A stretch of DNA of 5,117 bases, taken from NCBI GenBank assembly GCA_026985775.1, contig JALSPV010000013.1, forward strand, positions 1 to 5,117. The letters are read 5' to 3'. Within the stretch, counting starts at the first letter, position 1; each line of letters opens with the position of its first letter. A program made the translations under genes and the position numbers. The notes below the pieces were generated by a model. That model was not told the origin of the DNA. It made no database searches and was given only the letters and a program-made list of their open reading frames with translations. The DNA comes from Candidatus Aenigmatarchaeota archaeon. GTDB lineage: Archaea > Aenigmatarchaeota > Aenigmatarchaeia > Aenigmatarchaeales > SZUA-1535. Below, piece by piece: positions 1 to 5,117 of this stretch.

Positions 1-226
1 CTGAACACGCATCAATATAGGTATTACTGTGAATTGTTACCCATTTCCCCAATTTTATTCTTTTCTTGCACTTTATTTCCACATTTCTTCCAATAAAACA
101 TGGCTTTCTGAAAATAATTATTCCCCGTAAAAGCATTAACCCCCTTTCAAAAAGATAAGAAATTGTAATATCAAGAGGAAGAGATGAAAACTTTTGCTTT
201 AGGTTCTTTATCTTTGTCGCTCTCAT
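1..226 (-). CDS. Hexapeptide-repeat (LbH) acyltransferase, N-terminal part, cut by the left window edge
   Basis: An open frame of 75 codons starts at ATG 226-224 and runs off the left edge without a stop. The start overlaps the stop of the upstream kinase gene as ATGA, the same coupling seen elsewhere in the locus. The translation begins MRATKIKNLK. Residues about 25-44 (YLFERGLMLLRG...FRKP) resemble the helical lead-in of O-acetyltransferases from polysaccharide clusters. From residue 45 hexapeptide-like repeats begin: IGRNVE (46-51), then IKLGKWVTI (57-65) and NTYIDA (68-73), giving the small-residue/aliphatic periodicity of a left-handed parallel beta-helix. Known members use acetyl-CoA or another acyl-CoA to acylate a sugar hydroxyl or amine, usually as cytoplasmic trimers. 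The catalytic His and the rest of the helix lie outside the window, so substrate and exact subfamily (maltose/galactoside O-acetyltransferase-like, or serine-acetyltransferase-like) cannot be decided. The family call is an inference from a short but characteristic segment. Confidence 0.8.
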   Translation of the reverse strand, partial: MRATKIKNLKQKFSSLPLDITISYLFERGLMLLRGIIIFRKPCFIGRNVEIKCKKRIKLGKWVTIHSNTYIDACS

Positions 227-1215
227 TCACCCGATCCAACTATTTTATATAATTCTACCAGACTTTGTCTTATCATGGCAGGCCTTTTTTCCCTTTCGTC
301 CCACCTGCTCCAGAAGCCCCTCTTATTTACAATATTTTTAAGGTAAACCCTTAACCATTTCATCACCTCTTCAGTGGTGTCAGGGTAATCTGTGAGATTC
401 AGAAACATCCTGTAAAAGCTCAGATCTTTTTTTAATACTTCCAGAAGCCTCATACCCGAAATTCCAATTTTTGTGGAGGCAAGAGTAAGCAGGCGAAAAT
501 TAAAGAGATCATACAGAGGGAGTTTCTGGAACTCAGCGTCTTCCCAGTCAATAACAAAATATTTTTTCTCCGAAGGAACCCAGTAAATATTCCACGGTTT
601 AAAATCACCATGAATTAAGCCATTTTCAGAAAGCTTAAAAATTTCAGAAGACAATTTAACCAATCCTTCATTTAATTCATTTCTCACCCTTTTCAGTCTC
701 TCAAAAGTGGTTAGACTGAGAAATGCAAAGCCTTCCTTCTCGCTATACTCACCTGAAGGTACAAGAAAAGTGACAGGCTTTCTGGAATTCAGAAAATCAA
801 TGATTTCTCTCTCCTTAAGAAGTGAATTATTAGAGGTGTTGCTACCTTTCTCTATTTTTATATAAAGAGAAATTCTTTGCCCACCAATACACTGGACAAC
901 ATACCTGTCCAATGAATGAATATAAAAATTAATAGCTTCACAGGGAAATTTTTCTTTGATTATCAAATAAACCATTTCAATATCTTTAGCATTTTCTAAT
1001 GCAGTTTCTCTGAAAATGCCACCTTTTCCTCCCGCAAAAATGATTAACGGTACTGCACTCTTAACCAGTGTTTCTCTCCACCCCCCTGCCATATAAAAGT
1101 TTAAACATGATCTCACATTGAAGAACAATGAAAAATCAACAAGATAAAAAGGGGGAAATTTTCTCGGGAACAGAAGAAACCATTTCCCGGCTATCTTTAT
1201 TTTATAAATTTGCAT
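223..1215 (-). CDS. APH/choline-kinase-fold phosphotransferase (protein-kinase-like) of a polysaccharide locus
   Basis: This 330-residue protein has the core of the aminoglycoside-phosphotransferase/protein-kinase-like superfamily. The catalytic loop is HGDFKPWN at 202-209, with D204 as likely catalytic base and N209 as metal ligand. The DFG-equivalent is VIDWEDAEF at 221-229, with D223 as metal ligand. An N-lobe lysine candidate is K120 in LYIKIEKG, followed by E135/E137 as the helix-C partner. All key residues look intact, so it is probably active. About 115 residues precede the N-lobe lysine, more than a minimal APH needs; this part includes an aromatic FPRKFPPFYLV stretch (16-26) and a Gly-rich AGGKGGIFRET (61-71). 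The family phosphorylates small-molecule or lipid/sugar hydroxyls with ATP. In this context a sugar or glycan precursor is a likely substrate, but that is inference. No signal peptide or membrane segment is evident, so it is probably cytoplasmic. ATG 1215 has no Shine-Dalgarno, fitting a leaderless transcript. It leads the minus-strand unit and overlaps the acyltransferase gene by 4 bp. Confidence 0.8.
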   Translation of the reverse strand: MQIYKIKIAGKWFLLFPRKFPPFYLVDFSLFFNVRSCLNFYMAGGWRETLVKSAVPLIIFAGGKGGIFRETALENAKDIEMVYLIIKEKFPCEAINFYIHSLDRYVVQCIGGQRISLYIKIEKGSNTSNNSLLKEREIIDFLNSRKPVTFLVPSGEYSEKEGFAFLSLTTFERLKRVRNELNEGLVKLSSEIFKLSENGLIHGDFKPWNIYWVPSEKKYFVIDWEDAEFQKLPLYDLFNFRLLTLASTKIGISGMRLLEVLKKDLSFYRMFLNLTDYPDTTEEVMKWLRVYLKNIVNKRGFWSRWDEREKRPAMIRQSLVELYKIVGSGE

Positions 1216-1230
1216 GAAAATATTTTAACA
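1216..1230 (-). promoter_or_regulatory. Predicted extended -10 promoter giving a leaderless mRNA for the APH-like kinase
   Basis: Read on the minus strand, TGT (1230-1228) is followed by TAAAAT (1227-1222), a 5/6 match to TATAAT with a TGn extension. Then come 6 nt (1221-1216) and the ATG at 1215. Transcription would start at or next to the A of the start codon. No good -35 hexamer sits 16-18 bp upstream, which an extended -10 can tolerate. No Shine-Dalgarno precedes the ATG. In AT-rich DNA such matches can arise by chance. Confidence 0.45.
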
Positions 1231-1238
1231 AAATCAAA

Positions 1239-1272
1239 TTGTGAAAAAAGGCGTTTTTGATATCATTATAAT
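1239..1272 (+). promoter_or_regulatory. Predicted extended -10 promoter giving a leaderless mRNA for the plus-strand operon
   Basis: TTGTGA (1239-1244, 4/6 to TTGACA) is followed after 16 bp by TATCAT (1261-1266, 5/6 to TATAAT), preceded by a TGA extension (1258-1260). After a further 6 nt (1267-1272) comes the ATG at 1273, so the transcript would begin at the start codon. An in-frame TGA stop at 1258-1260 rules out an upstream start, and the P-loop at residues 7-15 rules out a much later one. The absence of a Shine-Dalgarno is therefore not due to a wrong start call. A perfect TATAAT at 1267-1272 also exists but would place the transcript start inside the gene. Confidence 0.5.
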
Positions 1273-1887
1273 ATGCTCATAGTTTTCCTTGGACCAGATG
1301 GAAGCGGTAAAACAACTATAATCAACTTGCTTGAAAAAAAACTGAAAGAAGAATACCCCCATTTAAAAATTGAGAAAAGATACTGGAGACCGGGGATTTT
1401 GAAAGCACCAGGAGTCTTACTTGGATTGAGAGAAGAGATTCAAACTGGGGTAAATCCAGATCCTTATGGTCATGAGAAAGAATTCTGGGGCAAGTCTCTG
1501 CTTAGATTTACATATTATCTCGTTGACTATATTCTTGGTTCAATTGAGATGAAAATAAACAAAAATACAATTTACCTGTATGATAGATATTACTGCGATA
1601 TGTGGATAGATAAGTTCAGGTATAATTTTACATTGCCTGACTGGGTGATAAAGGCAGGGAGAGTTTTGGTGAAGAAGCCGGATGTTGTTTTTTACCTTGA
1701 TGCGCCTGTGGAAATACTGCTTAAAAGAAAAAAAGAAATTCCTGAGAAAGAATTAAGAAAGAATATTCAAAGATACAGAAACTTTATTGACGATAACAAT
1801 GGCATAATTGTAAAAAATACCGGAAGAACTGAAGAAACTTTAAGTTCTATACTCTCACATTTACCTCTCCAGGAAAAAAAGAAATGA
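1273..1887 (+). CDS. Thymidylate-kinase-like P-loop kinase, polysaccharide-cluster type
   Basis: This 204-residue protein has the length and order of motifs of the dTMP-kinase-like family. It has a Walker A GPDGSGKTT at 7-15 directly after the first beta strand. DRY lies at 104-106 (YLYDRYYCD), the position of the TMPK DRY motif. A strand ending YLDAP (141-145) follows, then a basic LID-like stretch KRKKEIPEKELRKN (151-164). It lacks the SxxAYQ-type segment that normally follows DRY in housekeeping thymidylate kinase; here the sequence is CDMWIDKFRYN. There is also a divergent, tryptophan- and proline-containing region at 38-72. Such Tmk-like kinases occur in exopolysaccharide loci, sometimes fused behind a nucleotidyltransferase domain; their substrate is not established, so I do not name it tmk. 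It is the first gene of the plus-strand unit and overlaps the glycosyltransferase gene by 4 bp (ATGA). The start is well fixed, since an in-frame stop lies 15 bp upstream and the P-loop follows at once. No Shine-Dalgarno is visible. Confidence 0.85.
   Translation: MLIVFLGPDGSGKTTIINLLEKKLKEEYPHLKIEKRYWRPGILKAPGVLLGLREEIQTGVNPDPYGHEKEFWGKSLLRFTYYLVDYILGSIEMKINKNTIYLYDRYYCDMWIDKFRYNFTLPDWVIKAGRVLVKKPDVVFYLDAPVEILLKRKKEIPEKELRKNIQRYRNFIDDNNGIIVKNTGRTEETLSSILSHLPLQEKKK
1871..1874 (+). promoter_or_regulatory. Shine-Dalgarno of the glycosyltransferase gene
   Basis: AGGA ends 9 nt before the ATG at 1884, inside the end of the upstream kinase gene. It supports this start and shows that the organism does use Shine-Dalgarno sequences at operon-internal genes, in contrast to the two lead genes. 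Confidence 0.5.
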
Positions 1888-3026
1888 AAGTAATCCATTT
1901 TTTAGAAGGAAGACCCAAGCCAGAATCAACTAACGGAGTTGTCAAGGCAGTTTATTTTCTTACAGGGAATGAAAGGAAAAAGATTAATGTAGAAATATGG
2001 TGTACATCGAGGAACATAAATAAATTTACTATTACAAACCTTGATAACGGAATAAAATGTGTAATCCTGCCCCAAAAAGAAAAATTTATCCCATATGCAC
2101 AAAGGCTGATAAAAAAAGCGTGTGAAGAAGAGAAAAACGGCCTTGTATTCCACTTACATGGAGTTTTCAATTTGCATAATTATCTTCTCGCTTTTTTGCT
2201 GGTACGCTACAATATTCCCTACATAATTTCGCCACACGGGTCGCTTCACAAATATGCATTTGGCCCTCTTTTTACCTCAAAATTTTTTAAAAAAATTATT
2301 TTCTTCCCGTTACTTCATACTTATCTTCTTTTCTCATCAGGCGTAAGATTTATAAGCGAAACAGAAAAAGAAAATTCAATTATTCTTCTATCCCGAAGCA
2401 AATCCTTTATTGCACCTAACGGAGTAAGTCCATTAAACTGCGCTGTAAATTGTGACAAAAAGACTTTTAATTTAAAGAAAATTACATTTCTGGGAAGAAT
2501 TGATCCCTATCACAAAGGAATTGATTTAATAATGGACTCAATACTCTATATAAAAACCCAGAAGAAATTTTCTATTCATATATCCGGACCTGTAGAAGAT
2601 GAAAGGTTTTTATCACAATTACACTCCACTTCCTCTCCGGTCATTAAAGTTAAACCATTTCCTGTTTTAGGAGAAGAGAAAAGAAAACTTCTTTCGTCTA
2701 CATTTTTTTTCATTCATCCATCCCGTTATGAAGTTGGCTTTCCTCTGAGTATCATGGAAGCCCTTGCTTGTGGAATCCCGGTTATTACTACTACAAGAGT
2801 AGATCCTGCAAGAATCATTGAAAAATCAGGGGCAGGATTTGTGGTTGCCCCAGTAGCTGGAGCAATTGCAGAAGCAATAGAAAAAGCACTGGATCTCCCA
2901 TATTACAATTGGTGTAAAATGAGTGAAAACAGTAGCCGGTTGTCACAAAAATTTACATGGGAAAGTGCAGCTGAAGGAACAATTAAATTTTACATGAAGA
3001 TCGCAGATGGAAAAAATAGTTGTTAA
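1884..3026 (+). CDS. GT-B glycosyltransferase, family 4 type
   Basis: This 380-residue protein has the two Rossmann domains of a GT-B retaining glycosyltransferase. The N-terminal acceptor domain starts MKVIHFLEG, with STNGVVKA at 15-22 (the usual N-terminal glycine-containing loop), HLHGVFN at 90-96 and SPHGSL at 116-121. The C-terminal nucleotide-sugar domain begins near 198 with ITFLGRIDPYHKGID (200-213), typical of GT4. The donor-binding signature is HPSRYEVGFPLSIMEALACGIPVI (278-301). The glutamate pair there is E283 and E292, one residue further apart than the usual EX7E. No transmembrane segment stands out; residues 135-152 are hydrophobic and aromatic and may sit on the membrane surface. 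The family transfers a sugar from a nucleotide-sugar donor to a lipid-linked glycan acceptor on the cytoplasmic side; donor and linkage cannot be read from the sequence. The gene starts in an ATGA overlap with the upstream kinase, with AGGA 9 nt before the start, and overlaps the next gene by 20 bp. Confidence 0.9.
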   Translation: MKVIHFLEGRPKPESTNGVVKAVYFLTGNERKKINVEIWCTSRNINKFTITNLDNGIKCVILPQKEKFIPYAQRLIKKACEEEKNGLVFHLHGVFNLHNYLLAFLLVRYNIPYIISPHGSLHKYAFGPLFTSKFFKKIIFFPLLHTYLLFSSGVRFISETEKENSIILLSRSKSFIAPNGVSPLNCAVNCDKKTFNLKKITFLGRIDPYHKGIDLIMDSILYIKTQKKFSIHISGPVEDERFLSQLHSTSSPVIKVKPFPVLGEEKRKLLSSTFFFIHPSRYEVGFPLSIMEALACGIPVITTTRVDPARIIEKSGAGFVVAPVAGAIAEAIEKALDLPYYNWCKMSENSSRLSQKFTWESAAEGTIKFYMKIADGKNSC

Positions 3027-3990
3027 CGCTATTGAAAATTTATTTGATACATTCAATTCTAACAAACTTCAATATGTGGTACTGAGAAATTATAAAAAAT
3101 TACCAGAGGATCTAGACTCAAAAGATATTGACATAATGATTGAGAAAAAAGATAGCAAGCTTGCCTGGGATCTTTTGGTGAAAGTAATGAAAAAATCTGG
3201 GGCTAAATATTATTATCGAAAGAGAGAAAGAGGACTTATTTCATCATGTTTCTTCTGGAATCACTCCCTTACAACATCTCTTCAGATAGATCTATTCACG
3301 GATTTTGGATTTAAAGGTAGAATTTTCCTAAGTGCTCATGAAGTACTATCAGAAAAAAAAGAATTCAAAAACTTCTATATTCCTGACCCTTCCCATGAGA
3401 TAATAATCTCACTTTTAAAACCATTCATGCTGTCGGGTGAAGTAAAGGAAAAGTATATTAACCAATATCATCAGTTGCTTCGGGATTCATCGCTTCACAC
3501 CAGAATAGAAAAAACACTGGGGAAATGCACAGGGGAAAAAATTGCTAAAAAACTAATCCTACTGCTGAGCGAAGGTAACAGGAAAGAAATCATTAAAATG
3601 AAAAAGGCATTTGATACTTATTCACACCTTATTTGTTTCTTCAGAAATCCACCGAGATACATTTTCAACTTACTTGAGCATTACTACATAATGAGCAAGC
3701 AGATCCTACTACCATATAGTTTTATCTTTTTTTGTTACAATTGTGGCTCTTTTCCGTCTCACACATGGCAGATTTCATGCATTCATTTTAAATATAAAGA
3801 TACTAAAACCCTGTTGAATATTTTTCACAGCATAATTTCCGCAATAATTGAAAAAAGAAGTAAAACAGTTTCAATTATTGGAATAAACAAAAAATATGAA
3901 TTCTTGTCCAGAATAATCCCTCGAGAATTTCACATCTCAGACAAAAACTTCTTTGCAATTTTGAGAGAAAAGGTTGTTGAAAGGATATGA
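3007..3990 (+). CDS. MNT-type nucleotidyltransferase-like protein with a degenerate C-terminal region
   Basis: The N-terminal part of this 327-residue protein has the layout of nucleotidyltransferase-fold proteins from polysaccharide loci. YVVLRNYKKLPEDLDSKDIDIMI (23-45) provides the D40-x-D42 metal pair, and LQIDLFTDFGFKG (92-104) provides a third acidic residue, D95. A helical region follows (about 128-210), with SLLKPF, EKYINQYHQLL and TLGKCTGEKIAKKL. In relatives known to me this region is often followed by a Tmk-like kinase domain opening with a glycine-rich P-loop. Here the matching place is residues 238-251 (SFIFFCYNCGSFPS), without a usable Walker A, and the last 75 or so residues are unrecognisable. 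The predicted activity is nucleotide transfer to a small molecule, sugar or protein; the target is unknown. The ATG lies 20 bp inside the glycosyltransferase gene with only a weak GAAGA (2996-3000) before it, suggesting coupled re-initiation. The downstream polymerase gene overlaps by ATGA. Confidence 0.7.
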   Translation: MEKIVVNAIENLFDTFNSNKLQYVVLRNYKKLPEDLDSKDIDIMIEKKDSKLAWDLLVKVMKKSGAKYYYRKRERGLISSCFFWNHSLTTSLQIDLFTDFGFKGRIFLSAHEVLSEKKEFKNFYIPDPSHEIIISLLKPFMLSGEVKEKYINQYHQLLRDSSLHTRIEKTLGKCTGEKIAKKLILLLSEGNRKEIIKMKKAFDTYSHLICFFRNPPRYIFNLLEHYYIMSKQILLPYSFIFFCYNCGSFPSHTWQISCIHFKYKDTKTLLNIFHSIISAIIEKRSKTVSIIGINKKYEFLSRIIPREFHISDKNFFAILREKVVERI

Positions 3991-5117
3991 AATTTGACAT
4001 TGTTTCTATTTTAATATTAACAAACCTTATTATCGCCTCCATAATAGTTCTCATAGTCAATAAAAAAATTTTCTTCGACCTTTATCTTGTAACTCTTTTT
4101 CTCACAGAATGTTTCTGGTTTAAAGGTCTGGGAGTTTACTTGAAACCTTTCTATTTTACATCCATTTTTGTATTTCTGGTGTTTTCTCTTCCCAGAATGT
4201 TTTCTATCAAATCAAAACTCCTGTACCTGTGGCTAACCTTTATTATCATGGAATTTTTTATAACACTGATAAGAATACCCGCCTATGAAACTTTGAGAAG
4301 GGTGATATTTTTTCTCATCTTCTTAACAATCTCAATCAATATCGCTATCGCTTTAATCTTTAAAATTTACTCCGAGGAAGAGTTTATTAAAAGAGTTTTC
4401 TTCTTTCTTATTTTAATTGCAGGACTGGGCGTTATTCAGAGAATCGCTGCCACTTTCTTTCATGTGAATCTTCTTCTATCCCGATACCAGACCGGCATGG
4501 TTGGTACATACGGCTTTTCATCTTTTTTTAAGGAAGCAGATGTTGCAGGAAAAGTAATGGCTTCTTTGCTTCTTTTGGTTTTACCATATGTGATTGAAAA
4601 AAATCGAAACCAGATTCTATACTTTTCTCTTACCGGAATATTATTTCTGGATCTGGTGAGATCAGCGATAGTCGGATATATACTATCCTTTTTTATAGGA
4701 GTATTAATATTTAACTATTTTAACATTGCCAGAAGAGGAATTATCAAGACATTCATTTCCCTTTTTATTGGTGTTGTTATAGCTTCATTCCTGATCACAA
4801 ACCTTGTGCCTCACAAGGATATTTCTTACAGAATAAATTCTCTATTACACTTAACTTCTACTATAAGAAGCAAAGAAGATTCCATTTATACGAGGATCTC
4901 TCCTATCAAGCAGGCTGTATCAAAACTGGAAACTCCAAACGAATTAATATTTGGAAAAGGATGGGGAATCACCACTTCTACACCAAGTTTTTATGTTACG
5001 ATATTTTTCTATAGTGGTATTTTTGGTCTTTTATTCATATTTCTTATCTTTATGTATCAACTTTTTCTAACACTGAAAGCAGGAAAAGTATATCACCACC
5101 TTTTGTCCAAAGGTGTC
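3987..5117 (+). CDS. O-antigen polymerase/ligase family (Wzy/WaaL-like) membrane protein, cut by the right window edge
   Basis: An open frame of 377 codons begins MKFDIVSILI at ATG 3987 and continues past the window end without a stop. It is strongly hydrophobic, with about ten or eleven predicted membrane spans, roughly at 4-24, 29-48, 54-69, 77-97, 105-127, 136-157, 185-203, 208-223, 226-244, 252-272 and 335-361. Between the last two is a long extracytoplasmic-type loop (about 273-334) containing SIYTRISPIKQAVSKLE and IFGKGWG (321-327). This R...P...A...GxGWG pattern before a final helix pair is the hallmark of the O-antigen ligase/polymerase superfamily, as is the charged FFKEADVAGK (180-189) preceding a helix and the arginine in LVRSAIVG (223-230). 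The family polymerises lipid-linked repeat units or ligates glycans to an acceptor on the outer face of the inner membrane. Sequence alone does not separate polymerase from ligase. Only the C-terminal end is missing. The start overlaps the upstream stop as ATGA; AAGG (3981-3984) lies unusually close to it. Confidence 0.85.
   Translation, partial: MKFDIVSILILTNLIIASIIVLIVNKKIFFDLYLVTLFLTECFWFKGLGVYLKPFYFTSIFVFLVFSLPRMFSIKSKLLYLWLTFIIMEFFITLIRIPAYETLRRVIFFLIFLTISINIAIALIFKIYSEEEFIKRVFFFLILIAGLGVIQRIAATFFHVNLLLSRYQTGMVGTYGFSSFFKEADVAGKVMASLLLLVLPYVIEKNRNQILYFSLTGILFLDLVRSAIVGYILSFFIGVLIFNYFNIARRGIIKTFISLFIGVVIASFLITNLVPHKDISYRINSLLHLTSTIRSKEDSIYTRISPIKQAVSKLETPNELIFGKGWGITTSTPSFYVTIFFYSGIFGLLFIFLIFMYQLFLTLKAGKVYHHLLSKGV

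Noticed and set aside
1244..1258. A-run, GGCG, T-run as a hairpin, terminator or operator between the divergent genes
   Set aside because: The stem would be A/T pairs only, with no G/C stem to act as a terminator, and it lies upstream of both genes. An operator is possible but nothing in the sequence supports it.
1267..1272. Perfect TATAAT immediately before the ATG at 1273
   Set aside because: Used as a -10 it would start transcription near 1279, inside the gene and before any usable alternative start, and the hexamer 16-18 bp upstream is only A-rich. The TGA-TATCAT just upstream fits better.
1273..1887. Calling this gene tmk (housekeeping thymidylate kinase)
   Set aside because: It lies in a polysaccharide operon and lacks the usual acceptor-site pattern after DRY; only family-level naming is justified.
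1926..2170. Two short minus-strand open frames inside the glycosyltransferase gene
   Set aside because: They lie fully within a well-supported gene on the other strand, overlap each other in different frames and show no recognisable motif.
2280..2304. Dense A and T homopolymer runs in the glycosyltransferase gene as a slippage or phase-variation site
   Set aside because: The runs are no longer than expected for this AT-rich coding sequence, and the frame is intact through them.
3875..4060. 61-codon minus-strand open frame over the nucleotidyltransferase/polymerase junction
   Set aside because: It is antisense to two supported genes and its translation has no family features.
1..5117. tRNA or rRNA genes, CRISPR arrays, insertion sequences, direct repeats, attachment sites
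   Set aside because: None is visible by reading. Coding sequence fills almost the whole window, and the only intergenic gap is 57 bp.

Overview
This AT-rich window (roughly one third G+C by eye) is part of a bacterial surface-polysaccharide (exopolysaccharide or O-antigen type) biosynthesis locus. It holds six genes in two divergent transcription units separated by only 57 bp. Bacterial origin is supported by bacterial-type -10 elements, ATGA-coupled operon genes and the gene families present. I cannot place the organism to a phylum; the A/K-rich coding and apparent leaderless starts fit many low-GC lineages.

Minus-strand unit (reads right to left): a 330-residue aminoglycoside-phosphotransferase-fold (APH, protein-kinase-like) protein with an HGDFKPWN catalytic loop at 223-1215. 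It is followed, by an ATGA overlap, by the first 75 codons of a left-handed beta-helix (hexapeptide) acyltransferase that runs off the left edge.

Plus-strand unit (reads left to right): a stand-alone thymidylate-kinase-like P-loop kinase (1273-1887), a GT-B family-4-type glycosyltransferase (1884-3026), an MNT-type nucleotidyltransferase-like protein (3007-3990), and a polytopic Wzy/WaaL-type O-antigen polymerase or ligase that runs off the right edge (3987 onward). Every junction overlaps (4, 20 and 4 bp), so the genes are probably co-transcribed and translationally coupled.

Together the genes suggest sugar transfer onto a growing glycan (glycosyltransferase), acetyl or acyl decoration (acyltransferase), polymerisation or ligation at the membrane (Wzy/WaaL-like), and an unexplained trio of phosphoryl- or nucleotidyl-transfer enzymes (APH-like kinase, Tmk-like kinase, MNT-like nucleotidyltransferase). 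The trio may make or attach a phospho-modification.

Two points deserve a second look. (1) The nucleotidyltransferase carries a C-terminal stretch that lines up, without gaps, with the start of a Tmk-like kinase domain but with a destroyed P-loop, while an intact Tmk-like kinase sits two genes upstream. (2) Both divergent lead genes have the same layout, TGn + TA(N)2AT + exactly 6 nt + ATG, and no Shine-Dalgarno sequence, which predicts leaderless mRNAs on both strands.
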